Of a stretch of DNA of 49,903 nt, positions 1-7,924 are shown one piece after another. The translations under genes and the position numbers were made by a program. This stretch comes from an uncultured Ruminiclostridium sp. (GTDB lineage: Bacteria > Bacillota > Clostridia > Oscillospirales > Ruminococcaceae): the NCBI GenBank assembly GCA_947623915.1, contig CANQIB010000018.1:1-49903 (forward strand), read 5' to 3'. The notes under the pieces are model-generated. The model worked only from the letters and a program-made list of their open reading frames with translations, had not been told where the DNA came from and made no database searches. Numbering within the stretch: position 1 is the stretch's first letter; every line of letters starts with the position of its first letter.

Positions 1-88
1 GGCTCAAATTCGCGGCATAAAGCCGTCACAATTTAATATTTCCCCGTCCTCATCGGTTTTTCGCAAAAGGATAAATTCACGAAATTTT

Positions 89-112
89 GCCCCCGATGTT
101 TTCATCGGGGGC
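89..112. terminator. Perfect hairpin, possible terminator of an upstream gene
   Basis: A 10-bp perfect stem (89-98 with 103-112) encloses a TTTT loop. On the plus strand it is followed by only three T, so it is a weak terminator for a gene entering from the left of the window. Bases 1-88 hold no gene I can support. Confidence 0.5.
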
Positions 113-134
113 TTTGAGTTGTAGGTGGCGGAGC

Positions 135-168
135 AAAAACGGCGGTAAAGGTTTTGACTTTACCGCCG
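135..168 (-). terminator. Rho-independent terminator of the SpoIIQ-like gene
   Basis: An 11-bp perfect stem (140-150 with 158-168) has a 7-nt loop. Read on the minus strand it is followed by five T (135-139). It lies just past the stop codon of the M23 gene at 177. Confidence 0.85.
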
Positions 169-176
169 AAGAGTAT

Positions 177-905
177 TTAATTTTGAGCCGTGAATTCCAA
201 CGGGTCTATCCACTTTTCGCTGAATTTTACACCGAAGTGCAGGTGCGGCGGCAGCTTTGCCTCACAGTCGAACGGCGCGGTAACGCCTATCGCCTCGCCC
301 GCCTCGACCTCCTGCTGCTCGTTTACCTCAAGCTGCTTATCCAGTCCGTAATAGAAGCCCTGATACCCGTCATAATGGTCGATGACCACGCATACTCCCC
401 ACAGCGGGTCGCTGCGTATCTCGGTGACTTTACCCGCGGCGGCGGCTTTTACCGTGCTGCCCTCGTCGCAGGCTATGTCTATGCCGTCATGGGTCTTCCA
501 CACTCCCAGCGTTTCGCTTTTCACCAGCTCCCCGTTGCTGAAAGGATTTATCGTTTCCCCCTCGACCGGCATCATTCTCACCGGCTTGGTGCTGACAAAA
601 TTATTCGTCTTTTCGTCCTCCGGCACAGAGGAAGAATTATCAGGCGCCGTGCTTTGTACGACCGAGCTGCCGTCCGTACTTTCCGCGACGTCCGAGCTGT
701 CCTCGTCGTCCTTCGGCAGGTCGGAAACTTCATTCCCCGCCGGCTTGTCGGGAGTAAAGCTCTGCTGCGCGGCTATCTCCCTGAGCGTGTTGTCATAGGC
801 GATATATGTTGCTATCCCGACCGCCGCGACGCTCAGACATAAGGCGGCGATAAACCCTCTGCCTTTCATAAAGCTCTTAAATCCCGCGAATTTTATTTTT
901 TTCAT
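177..905 (-). CDS. SpoIIQ-like membrane-anchored M23 (LytM) family protein
   Basis: The product has 242 residues. A short basic N-terminus and one membrane segment (about 16-37) are followed by a Ser/Asp/Glu-rich linker (about 50-105) and a C-terminal LytM domain. The zinc-ligand motifs are present: H139-x3-D143 and H221-x-H223. The catalytic His normally in the Y-x-H-L motif is replaced; the protein reads FYYGL at 184-188, so hydrolase activity is doubtful. This layout (TM anchor plus a LytM domain with an altered active site) fits SpoIIQ, the forespore half of the SpoIIQ-SpoIIIAH channel of endospore formers. The start was placed at 905 because GAAAGGAAG precedes this ATG; an in-frame extension to 1016 lacks support. 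SpoIIQ itself is an inference; a generic M23 cell-wall protein is the alternative. Confidence 0.75.
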   Translation of the reverse strand: MKKIKFAGFKSFMKGRGFIAALCLSVAAVGIATYIAYDNTLREIAAQQSFTPDKPAGNEVSDLPKDDEDSSDVAESTDGSSVVQSTAPDNSSSVPEDEKTNNFVSTKPVRMMPVEGETINPFSNGELVKSETLGVWKTHDGIDIACDEGSTVKAAAAGKVTEIRSDPLWGVCVVIDHYDGYQGFYYGLDKQLEVNEQQEVEAGEAIGVTAPFDCEAKLPPHLHFGVKFSEKWIDPLEFTAQN

Positions 906-1124
906 CGTGTGCTTCCTTTCACTTTGATTTTCCGCGCCGCAGTCCGGTCCCGTTCCGAACACGGCAGACTTTTGCGCTAAGGATATTTTTAACACTTTTT
1001 CCCTGTTTATGCACACAATGCCGAAAATCGTCCGAGAAACTGACTACAGGCTCAACATTGTATAACTTTTTGATAAAATATTCCCTCTTTTTTGTAAAAT
1101 AGGCAGAAAAAACCGCGCCGTTAC

Positions 1125-1153
1125 TTGACGAAACGGCGGTTATGTTGTATCAT
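1125..1153 (+). promoter_or_regulatory. Sigma-A type promoter for the rpe-rnf cluster
   Basis: TTGACG (1125-1130), a 17-bp spacer and TATCAT (1148-1153). The expected start is near 1160, at the edge of the repeated 45-nt sequence at 1163. An imperfect hairpin (AACCG..CCGTT with AACGGCGGTT, about 1110-1141) overlaps the -35 box. Confidence 0.6.
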
Positions 1154-1162
1154 TAGTATGTA

Positions 1163-1207
1163 TAGGTATGCGGGAACCGAACCCAAGTCGGTTTTTACGG
1201 GCATATT
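1163..1207. repeat. Solo copy of the tRNA-T-arm-like repeat end
   Basis: This 45-nt stretch matches the left end of the 276-bp element at 29880-29924 at about 41 of 45 positions; similarity stops abruptly at 1207. On the minus strand it reads like a tRNA T-arm plus acceptor strand (GGGTTCGGTTCCCGC). It occupies the start of the predicted rpe leader. The region 906-1289 otherwise holds only the rpe promoter. Confidence 0.75.
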
Positions 1208-1289
1208 AAAAAGGAGTCGAAAGCCGCAGCTTTGACATAAGGGATTTGGGTACTTTTACCGCGCGGCTTTTAACGAAAGGCGGAATACA

Positions 1290-1934
1290 ATGGACGTTAT
1301 CATCTCTGCGTCTATGCTGGCGAGCGATCTTGCAAGGCTCTCCGACGAGCTGGAACGCACGGCGAACGCCGGCGTCGAATGGCTTCATATAGACGTCATG
1401 GACGGAGTTTTCGTTGATAATATAACCTACGGCAACAACGTCGTAAAGGCGCTGCGCCCGATAAGCGGATTATTCTTTGACACACATCTTATGGTATCCG
1501 ACCCCACCCGCCTTATCCCGCGTTTTGCCGAGGCGGGGAGCGATATGCTCACCATACACGCCGAGAGTGGGGGAGATACCGCCGCAAATCTTGCCGAAAT
1601 AAGGCGGCTGGGTATGCGCGCGGGACTGGCTGTAAAGCCGAACACCCCGACGGAAAGCATATACCGTTATCTTCCGCTGTGCGACATGGTGCTGATAATG
1701 ACCGTCGAGCCGGGCTACGGCGGACAGAGCTTCCGCACGGAATGTGCCGAAAAGGTGCGCGCCCTTAAAGAACGCTGCGACAGGGACGGGATAAAAATGC
1801 AAATAGAGGTGGACGGCGGCATAAACGCCGAGACCGCCCGTATCGCAAAAGCCGCCGGAGCGAACGTGCTGGTAGCGGGGACGTATCTCTTTCGCGCTCA
1901 GGATATGAAAATCGCCGCCGACGCGCTGAGATAA
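1290..1934 (+). CDS. rpe: Ribulose-phosphate 3-epimerase
   Basis: This cytosolic TIM-barrel enzyme interconverts ribulose 5-phosphate and xylulose 5-phosphate in the pentose phosphate pathway. The 214-residue length is normal. Family signatures are clear: SASMLASD at the N-terminus, HIDVMDGVFV with the metal-binding His and Asp, DTHLMV, the MTVEPGYGGQSF phosphate loop, and EVDGGIN near the C-terminus. GAAAGGCGG lies before the ATG. It is the first gene downstream of the 1125 promoter and lies 39 nt before the rnfD-like gene, so they may share a transcript although their functions are unrelated. Confidence 0.96.
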   Translation: MDVIISASMLASDLARLSDELERTANAGVEWLHIDVMDGVFVDNITYGNNVVKALRPISGLFFDTHLMVSDPTRLIPRFAEAGSDMLTIHAESGGDTAANLAEIRRLGMRAGLAVKPNTPTESIYRYLPLCDMVLIMTVEPGYGGQSFRTECAEKVRALKERCDRDGIKMQIEVDGGINAETARIAKAAGANVLVAGTYLFRAQDMKIAADALR

Positions 1935-1973
1935 GACCGATATACGCAAAATAAAGGATGGTGTAAGTTTCTC

Positions 1974-3260
1974 GTGAAAAACGATGAGCTTCTCAAAAAA
2001 ATAGATGACGCGCCGCTGCTCATGACGACCGAGGCGGCACGCAAAAAGCTGCGAAAGCCGCGCAGCGTTTACGGCGACCAGATAATACTTATGCTCGCCG
2101 TTACCGTGATGGCTTTTTGCCGCTACGGCGTGCGTTCGCTGGCGGTATGCGCCGTGTCGGTGCTGTGCTGTGTGCTTACCGACATGATAGGCTGTTTTCT
2201 TTCCAAAAAAGAATACGGTCTTAAAGACCTGTCCACCATCGCTTACGGGCTCGCGCTCTCTTTGATGCTGCCCGCAAGTGTGCCTTACCATATAATAGCG
2301 ATAGGCTCGGTGCTTGCGATAACCGTCAAGCATATTTTCGGCGGAAAGGACAACTATATATTTAATCCCGCCGCGGTCTCGATAGCCTTTCTTATAATGT
2401 GCTATCCGCAGGAGGTGCTGCTTTATCCCACCTCTTCCGCGGGACTGGAGCTGTTCGACACGAGCGGCGCGGTGCTTTCAAACGGCATAGAGAGTTATTT
2501 TATAAAGACGGGAGCTATCCCCGCGCTGACCCCGCTGGAAATACTTATGGGTAATTTTGCCGGACCGATGGGCACGACGCATATCCTTGTGCTTGCGGTA
2601 AGCGCCGTTTGCCTTATCTGCCGCAGGAGCGTTTCTCTTGCCGCGACGGTAGGCGGACTCAGCATGATGGCGGCGGTCTCCTATCTGCTCGACCCCTCTG
2701 TAGACGCGCTGGCGTTCCAGTTTATAAGCGGGTTCGTGCTGTTCGGATTTATCTTCCTTGCCAACGACCCGCAGACGCTCCCACTGACTAACGGCGGCAG
2801 GCTGCTGTACGGGCTGTCGCTCGGACTGATAACCTCGATATTCCGACAGACCGCGCAGATAGAGGGAGTTTTCGTATTCGCGCTGCTGATAGTAAACGCG
2901 CTGGCGCTGTACTTCGACCGACTGGCATTTAACATCACGGTCGGTATAAAACGGCTCATCTCTTATCTGAGAGAAAATCTCGGCTCTTACGAACGAATAT
3001 CGAAAAACGTCAAGCAGGGCAAAACGCCGGAGCTTACCGACACGCAGGAAATACTTATCGAGCCGGTAAACTACAATATGCCGCCCATTGACAGCAAGGT
3101 GACAAAGATAAAACGGAAAAAGCATATCAGTATAAAAGATTCCGTAAGCGACTTGAAAAAGCGTCTGAAACGCAAGGAGAAAGGAAAGGAGGCGGACAGC
3201 GTTGGCACAGCAGATGCCGAAAATGAAAAAGCTGAGGGAGAAAAAACCGATACGATTTGA
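1974..3260 (+). CDS. RnfD/NqrB-family membrane subunit, divergent
   Basis: The product has 428 residues, with about ten membrane segments of the RnfD/NqrB fold between about 40 and 325 and family features such as the KHIFGGKDNYIFNPAA loop. Canonical RnfD carries FMN bound to Thr in an S/T-GAT motif; here the corresponding stretch reads DTSGAVLSNG, so the Thr appears to be lost. A highly charged, Lys/Glu-rich cytoplasmic tail of about 95 residues follows the last helix and is not typical. The start is GTG at 1974, behind AAAGGATGG with a rather long spacing. The gene overlaps the next one by 59 nt, which indicates coupling. Family membership is secure; an electron-transfer role is not. See the finding on this trio. 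Confidence 0.85.
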   Translation: MKNDELLKKIDDAPLLMTTEAARKKLRKPRSVYGDQIILMLAVTVMAFCRYGVRSLAVCAVSVLCCVLTDMIGCFLSKKEYGLKDLSTIAYGLALSLMLPASVPYHIIAIGSVLAITVKHIFGGKDNYIFNPAAVSIAFLIMCYPQEVLLYPTSSAGLELFDTSGAVLSNGIESYFIKTGAIPALTPLEILMGNFAGPMGTTHILVLAVSAVCLICRRSVSLAATVGGLSMMAAVSYLLDPSVDALAFQFISGFVLFGFIFLANDPQTLPLTNGGRLLYGLSLGLITSIFRQTAQIEGVFVFALLIVNALALYFDRLAFNITVGIKRLISYLRENLGSYERISKNVKQGKTPELTDTQEILIEPVNYNMPPIDSKVTKIKRKKHISIKDSVSDLKKRLKRKEKGKEADSVGTADAENEKAEGEKTDTI

Positions 3261-3885
3261 CCGCAGCCTGCTGGACGGACTGGCAAAGCAAAACGTCGTG
3301 CTGATGACAGGAATAGTGAACGCCCCCGTGGTAATAGCCGCCACCACCTTTAAAAAAGGCACGGTAATAGCGCTGGCGTTCGCCTTTATCTCCATGCTCA
3401 CGATATTTATCTGTTCGTTCGTCCCCAAAAAGATAGTATACACCCTCAGAGTAATAATATATGCTCTGGTAGGCTCGGTGATATATATACCCACCGTACT
3501 TGCGCTGGAGGAGATATTCCCCCGCACGGTCGGGCTGATAGGCATATATATGCCGCTGATAATCACAAACGCGCTCATATTTTCCAAGACCGAAAGCCGC
3601 TTTTATCTTAGAAAGCGCGGGGAAATGATGATAGACGTTTTCTTCTTCTCGGTGGGATTCGGCGCGGTGTCCGTCATCGTGGGAATGCTGCGCGAGCTTA
3701 TAACCATGGGCAGCATCGCGGACGTAAAGCTGGCGGAGCTGAACATTTCCGCGTTTGAAGCGCCGTTCGGCGGATTTATCATGGTGGGCATAATGGCGGG
3801 GGCGTTCCGCGCTCTTTATAATTACGCCCGAAACCGCCGCATAAAACAAAACCAACTGCAAAAAGATAAAAACGGGGAGGCGTAA
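3202..3885 (+). CDS. RnfE/NqrD-family membrane subunit, divergent
   Basis: The product has 227 residues and about six membrane helices, with RnfE-like motifs (GIVNAPVVIAATT near 45 and PLIITNALIFSKTES near 130). In Rnf/Nqr complexes the equivalent positions hold two cysteines (GxC and ITNC) that help bind an intramembrane [2Fe-2S] centre. Here they read V (or N) and A, so the ligands are absent. The start is TTG at 3202, preceded by AAGGAAAGGAGG at 3181-3192, and lies inside the 3' end of the rnfD-like gene in another frame. The rnfA-like gene follows after 2 nt. Probably it pairs with that subunit as an inverted heterodimer, as in NqrD/NqrE. Confidence 0.85.
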   Translation: MAQQMPKMKKLREKKPIRFDRSLLDGLAKQNVVLMTGIVNAPVVIAATTFKKGTVIALAFAFISMLTIFICSFVPKKIVYTLRVIIYALVGSVIYIPTVLALEEIFPRTVGLIGIYMPLIITNALIFSKTESRFYLRKRGEMMIDVFFFSVGFGAVSVIVGMLRELITMGSIADVKLAELNISAFEAPFGGFIMVGIMAGAFRALYNYARNRRIKQNQLQKDKNGEA

Positions 3886-3887
3886 AA

Positions 3888-4481
3888 ATGGATATACTCG
3901 TCGCCTTCATCACCACCGCAATGACGGCAATGTTCGTCGAAAACGCCATATTTGCACGCGCGCTCGGCACAAGCGTGGCGTTCTACGCCTCGCGCAAGAC
4001 CGACAACATGATAGGTCTCGGACTGGGCATATTGTACGTCACCACCGTTTCCTGCTTTATCACCTACTGGATAGACTGCCTGATGTATGAAAACGAATGG
4101 TACTGGATAGTAATGCCGCTTATCTATACCGTCGTGATAAGTATAGTATACACCGGCACCTTGCTGCTTATCTGGAGATTTTTGCCCAAGCTGTTCAAAA
4201 GCATAAAAAAATACGTTCATCTTTCGGTGTTCAACGCCGCCGTACTGGGCGCGCTGTTTTTGAACGAGGTCTATCACGGCAGCCTTATAGAATATCTCGG
4301 CTTCGGAGTCGGTCTGTCTGCGGGCTTTATGATAGCCGTGTTTTTCCTGCATATCGCCAACGAGCGGCTCAATTCCGAGCTTGTACCGGCGGCGTTTCGC
4401 GGTATGCCGATAATGATGGTGTTCATCGGTATACTGTCGCTGGCTTTTTACGCGCTGACCGGATATAATACCAGCGCCTGA
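3888..4481 (+). CDS. RnfA/NqrE-family membrane subunit, divergent
   Basis: The product has 197 residues and six predicted membrane helices. The first-helix motif reads ENAIFARALGTSVAFYASRK, where canonical RnfA/NqrE has FLG(I/M)C(P/S)FL; the Cys is Ser here. The second signature reads LSVFNAAVLGALFLNE in place of the usual TNCAVLG; the Cys is Ala. Both Fe-S ligands of this subunit are therefore missing. GGGGAGG precedes the ATG and the spacing from rnfE is 2 nt. The D-E-A order without rnfB, rnfC or rnfG nearby is unusual. I see no other redox motif in the protein. Confidence 0.87.
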   Translation: MDILVAFITTAMTAMFVENAIFARALGTSVAFYASRKTDNMIGLGLGILYVTTVSCFITYWIDCLMYENEWYWIVMPLIYTVVISIVYTGTLLLIWRFLPKLFKSIKKYVHLSVFNAAVLGALFLNEVYHGSLIEYLGFGVGLSAGFMIAVFFLHIANERLNSELVPAAFRGMPIMMVFIGILSLAFYALTGYNTSA

Positions 4482-4516
4482 CAAAAAACATCAGAATATC
4501 ATCAAAGGAGCGTATC

Positions 4517-5737
4517 ATGAAACGAAAAGGCATCAAGATCAAACGTAATCACAAAAATCTATACGGCAAGCGCAAGAGCAAGGGCAGAAAAGTCGCCGAG
4601 GTCATACTGCTCATAATCATCGTGGGCGGACTGATATTTTTGGGCTATTCCGTCGCGCCCACCGTCATAAATTTCTTCAAAACGCAGGCGGAGGAAAGCC
4701 AAACGGAAAGCGAGCCCGCATGGACTCCTCCCGTATCCTCCGAGCCGCAGACCACGCCGCCTCAGACCTCAGGCACGCCCGCCTCCGACCCGTCGGAAAG
4801 CAGCGTTCCCGAAGAGCAGGCGCAGCTCGTGCTGTACGCGCCGGACGGCACTCTGAAATCGGCGGATACGCTTAAAAAATACCTCGACTCGGTAAAGGGC
4901 AAATGCAGCGAAGTGATATTCACGCTTAAAGCGCCCTCCGGCGAACTGCTGTATAAGTCCTCGGTCAAGACCATATCCGACATTTCGGAAATAAACACAG
5001 GCACGCTGACGCTCACCCAGATAGCCGACGCCTGCAAAGCCGCGAATATACGCCCCTGCGCCGCGATAAGCACGCTTATGGACAACTTAGCGCCGCGCTG
5101 GCTGGATAACGTGGGCTACCACGCGACGGCGGGCTGGATGTGGCTGGATAACTACGCCGACAGGGGGGGCAAGCCGTGGGCGGATCCCATGTCGGAGGAG
5201 GCGCGGGATTATCTTTCCGCCGTTGCGGCAGAGGCGGCAAAAGCCGGATTTGAAAGCGTAATACTTCAAAACACCATATACCCGCCGTTTAGGGCTTATG
5301 ATTACGGTCTGCTTCCGTCACGGGTACAGGCGAACGACCGCAGCGACTACCTTGCGCAGACCGCCTCGGAATGTGCGGCGGCGGCAAAAGGCTCACAGAC
5401 TTATATCGAGATAGAAGCCGACGAGCTTATCGCCGCGGCGGCGACGGATTATGACGCGAGCGCCGAGATATGGCAGAGCGCGGCAAAAGCCGAGAACTGC
5501 GAAATAATAATAAAGATCGACTCCGAGCTGTTCGGCTCAGAGATAACACTTTCCTCCGGCAAGACGCTCAAGGTGCAAAAAGCCGCCGATAAGGCGATAA
5601 CTCAGCTTGCGGGCGAAATAAAGAAGATAACCGGCAGCACCCCGATAAGTCTGCGCATAAGCGGCATTACCGAAAAGGACACGGCCGCCGTCGCGGCGGC
5701 GGAAAGCGCCGGCTGCGATGCCGTTATCGTCGGCTGA
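4517..5737 (+). CDS. Membrane-anchored glycoside-hydrolase-like protein (DUF4015 type)
   Basis: The product has 406 residues. A very basic N-terminus (1-25) is followed by one membrane helix (about 28-50), a Pro/Ser/Thr/Glu linker (about 55-100) and an extracellular TIM-barrel-like region from about 103. The pattern LVLYAPDGTLKSADTLKKYLDSVKGKC, then RPCAAISTLMDN and GFESVILQNTIYPP, recalls the putative glycosyl hydrolases related to YngK (DUF4015), but I could not identify catalytic carboxylates. AAAGGAG precedes the ATG. It lies 35 nt after the rnfA-like gene and may be cotranscribed. The substrate is unknown; a cell-envelope polysaccharide is a guess. Confidence 0.6.
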   Translation: MKRKGIKIKRNHKNLYGKRKSKGRKVAEVILLIIIVGGLIFLGYSVAPTVINFFKTQAEESQTESEPAWTPPVSSEPQTTPPQTSGTPASDPSESSVPEEQAQLVLYAPDGTLKSADTLKKYLDSVKGKCSEVIFTLKAPSGELLYKSSVKTISDISEINTGTLTLTQIADACKAANIRPCAAISTLMDNLAPRWLDNVGYHATAGWMWLDNYADRGGKPWADPMSEEARDYLSAVAAEAAKAGFESVILQNTIYPPFRAYDYGLLPSRVQANDRSDYLAQTASECAAAAKGSQTYIEIEADELIAAAATDYDASAEIWQSAAKAENCEIIIKIDSELFGSEITLSSGKTLKVQKAADKAITQLAGEIKKITGSTPISLRISGITEKDTAAVAAAESAGCDAVIVG

Positions 5738-5747
5738 TTCGGTCGGG

Positions 5748-5776
5748 TTGACAACGTCGGAAAAATATGGTATACT
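5748..5776 (+). promoter_or_regulatory. Sigma-A promoter of yajC
   Basis: TTGACA (5748-5753), a 17-bp spacer and TATACT (5771-5776), 60 bp before the yajC start. Confidence 0.85.
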
Positions 5777-5836
5777 GTAAGCTGTCGGGGAACAGACGCG
5801 TACCCCGCTTAAAGCAAAGAAAGGACGAATAAATAT

Positions 5837-6196
5837 ATGACAGAATTATTGACCTTGATGTCGAGCGGACAGACCGCTACCGGCGCGGCAAACGGACAGG
5901 GCAATCCAATGAGTATGCTGGTTATGCTGATACCGCTCGTGCTTATGATAGTTATTTTCTATTTCCTTATCATAAGACCCGAAAAAAAACGCTCCAAGAA
6001 AATGAAAGAGATGCTGGATAATCTTGAGGTAGCCGACGAGATAGTCACCGCGGGCGGTATAATCGGACGTGTGCTGAGCGTTAAAGAAGATACCGTACTT
6101 ATCGAAACCGGCAGCGACAGAACAAAGATAAGAGTGCTGAAAAGCAGCATAGCCGAAAACAGAACGGTACACGATACCCAGGAAGAAAGCAAATAA
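5837..6196 (+). CDS. yajC: Preprotein translocase subunit YajC
   Basis: This is the small accessory subunit of the SecDF-YajC module. The 119-residue protein has one membrane helix (about 27-47, MLVMLIPLVLMIVIFYFLIIRP) ending in the conserved RPEKKRSKKMKEM motif, then a soluble domain with the family hallmark VTAGGIIGRV and IRVLKSSI. GAAAGGACG precedes the ATG. It has its own promoter and terminator, so it is monocistronic here; secD and secF are not adjacent. Confidence 0.95.
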   Translation: MTELLTLMSSGQTATGAANGQGNPMSMLVMLIPLVLMIVIFYFLIIRPEKKRSKKMKEMLDNLEVADEIVTAGGIIGRVLSVKEDTVLIETGSDRTKIRVLKSSIAENRTVHDTQEESK

Positions 6197-6211
6197 ACCG
6201 TCAAAAACACA

Positions 6212-6260
6212 AATACCGTGCCGAACGGACACAAGTCCCGCGACACGGTATTTTTATTTT
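6212..6260. terminator. Terminator between yajC and gltX, probably bidirectional
   Basis: The stem AATACCGTG (6212-6220) pairs with CACGGTATT (6244-6252) around a 23-nt loop; TTTTATTTT follows on the plus strand. The minus side also ends in a T-containing run, so it may serve the convergent gltX. Confidence 0.75.
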
Positions 6261-6267
6261 GTCTGTC

Positions 6268-7923
6268 TTATTTATCGCAGGCGGCGTTGAGCCTGCCGAG
6301 CGTTTCCTCTTTACCGATGAGCTGCATTATGGTATACAGGTCGGGGGAATTTCTTTTTCCCGTGACCGCCGCGCGGAGTATGCCGCAGGCGTCCGCCACC
6401 GAGCCGACGTAGGATTCGGGAGCTGCCTTGTACTCCTTGATATTCGGGCAAAAGCCTAACGGCTCGCCCACCTGCTTTACCCGCTCGAACCATTGCGAGC
6501 TGTCGTCGTTATGGTCGTATTCCTTTATATACGCTTTCAAAAACTCCGTCCGTTTTTCACAAGATATCTTTTCGTCGAAATCCAAACTTTTCGGCGCTCC
6601 GCAGTAAAGATAGTCAAACATATCGGTAAGCTCGCTCCACTTCGCGACGTCTTTTCTTACCTTTTTGCCGTTATATCTCCACAGCTTTATGCTTTCGGCA
6701 AATTTTTCGGGGGAAGCCGCGATGTACTCCTTTAATATCGGGTCGTGCTCCCGCGCCCATTCGGTTATCTGCGCGGCTATCTCCTCCTCGCTCATTTTGG
6801 CGATAACGTCGCGGCTGACGCTGTTCAGCTTATCGGTATCGAACAGCGCGCCGCTGACCGGCATTTTTTCCAGCTTGAACCGATATTCCGAAATATCCGC
6901 GTCGGGGTTTTTCATTCGCCATTCCTCAAAGCCTGAGCTTGCCACGGTCATAAGATACTCCATGACCGAGCGGACGGGGTACCCCTGCTTGGAATAATGA
7001 CTCACGCTCGCCTCGGGGTCTTTGCGCTTGCTCAGCTTGCGCTTTTTGTTTTCACCGCCGTCCAGCTTCATTATCGGCGCGATATGGGCGTAACGCGGCA
7101 ATTTCAGCCCGCTGACCTCAAAAAGCTGATGATGTATCGGGTAGGAGCTTATCCACTCGTCCCCGCGTATAACGGTGGTAGTTCCCATAAGAAAATCGTC
7201 CACCACATGAGCGTAATGATAAGTGGGTATGCCGTCGCTTTTAAGCAGCACAACGTCGGTGATGTTCTCCGGCATTTCGATATTGCCGCGTATGATGTCA
7301 CGACATACTATCTTGTTTCCGACCTTTCCCGGGGAACGCAGCCTGAGCACATACTCTTTGCCCTCGGCAAGTCTTTGCTTTATCTCCTCCAAAGTCAGCC
7401 CGCGGCATTTGGCATATTCGCCGTAATACCCCATATCCAGCTTTTCGGCCTCCTGCCTGCGGCGTATCTCCTCCAGCTCCTCGGCGGTGCAAAAGCAGGG
7501 GTATGCCAGACCCTTTTCCACAAGGTCTTTGGCGAACACGCGGTATATCTCCCTCCTCGCGCTCTGGCGGTAAGGCCCGTATTCTCCGCGCTCCGACTCG
7601 CCGTCCGCCGCCGCACCTTCGTCAAATTCCACGCCGAAGCCCTTTAACGACTCGATTATCTCGTCCGTGCCGTGCTCGACCTCGCGCTTTTTGTCGGTGT
7701 CCTCTATGCGCAGGTAAAACACACCGCCGCTCTGGCGCGCCAGCTTTGACGAGATCATAGCCGCATACAGCCCTCCGATGTGCATATATCCCGTAGGGCT
7801 GGGGGAAAATCTCGTCACCTCCGCCTTATCGGGAAGCGCACGGCGGGGATATTTTTCGATAATATCGCTTACCGTGGCTTTTATATCGCCGAATAGCAGT
7901 TCGGCGAGCAGCTTGTTGTCCAT
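6268..7923 (-). CDS. gltX: Glutamate--tRNA ligase
   Basis: This class I synthetase charges tRNA-Glu. The 551-residue protein is longer than the usual 470-490, mainly through an N-terminal extension of about 35 residues before the Rossmann domain. The HIGH-type motif is SPTGYMHIGG (about 42-51) and the KMSKS-type loop is KLSKR (296-300). RIEDTDKKR, NITDVVLLKSDGIPTYHYAHVVDD and IRGDEWISSYPIHHQL are typical GluRS sequences. AAGGAG precedes the ATG at 7923; the frame extends upstream to 7998 without a ribosome site. It follows coaX by one base and is the last gene of the yjbQ-csbB-yfhO-coaX-gltX operon. Confidence 0.95.
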   Translation of the reverse strand: MDNKLLAELLFGDIKATVSDIIEKYPRRALPDKAEVTRFSPSPTGYMHIGGLYAAMISSKLARQSGGVFYLRIEDTDKKREVEHGTDEIIESLKGFGVEFDEGAAADGESERGEYGPYRQSARREIYRVFAKDLVEKGLAYPCFCTAEELEEIRRRQEAEKLDMGYYGEYAKCRGLTLEEIKQRLAEGKEYVLRLRSPGKVGNKIVCRDIIRGNIEMPENITDVVLLKSDGIPTYHYAHVVDDFLMGTTTVIRGDEWISSYPIHHQLFEVSGLKLPRYAHIAPIMKLDGGENKKRKLSKRKDPEASVSHYSKQGYPVRSVMEYLMTVASSGFEEWRMKNPDADISEYRFKLEKMPVSGALFDTDKLNSVSRDVIAKMSEEEIAAQITEWAREHDPILKEYIAASPEKFAESIKLWRYNGKKVRKDVAKWSELTDMFDYLYCGAPKSLDFDEKISCEKRTEFLKAYIKEYDHNDDSSQWFERVKQVGEPLGFCPNIKEYKAAPESYVGSVADACGILRAAVTGKRNSPDLYTIMQLIGKEETLGRLNAACDK

Positions 7924-7924
7924 T

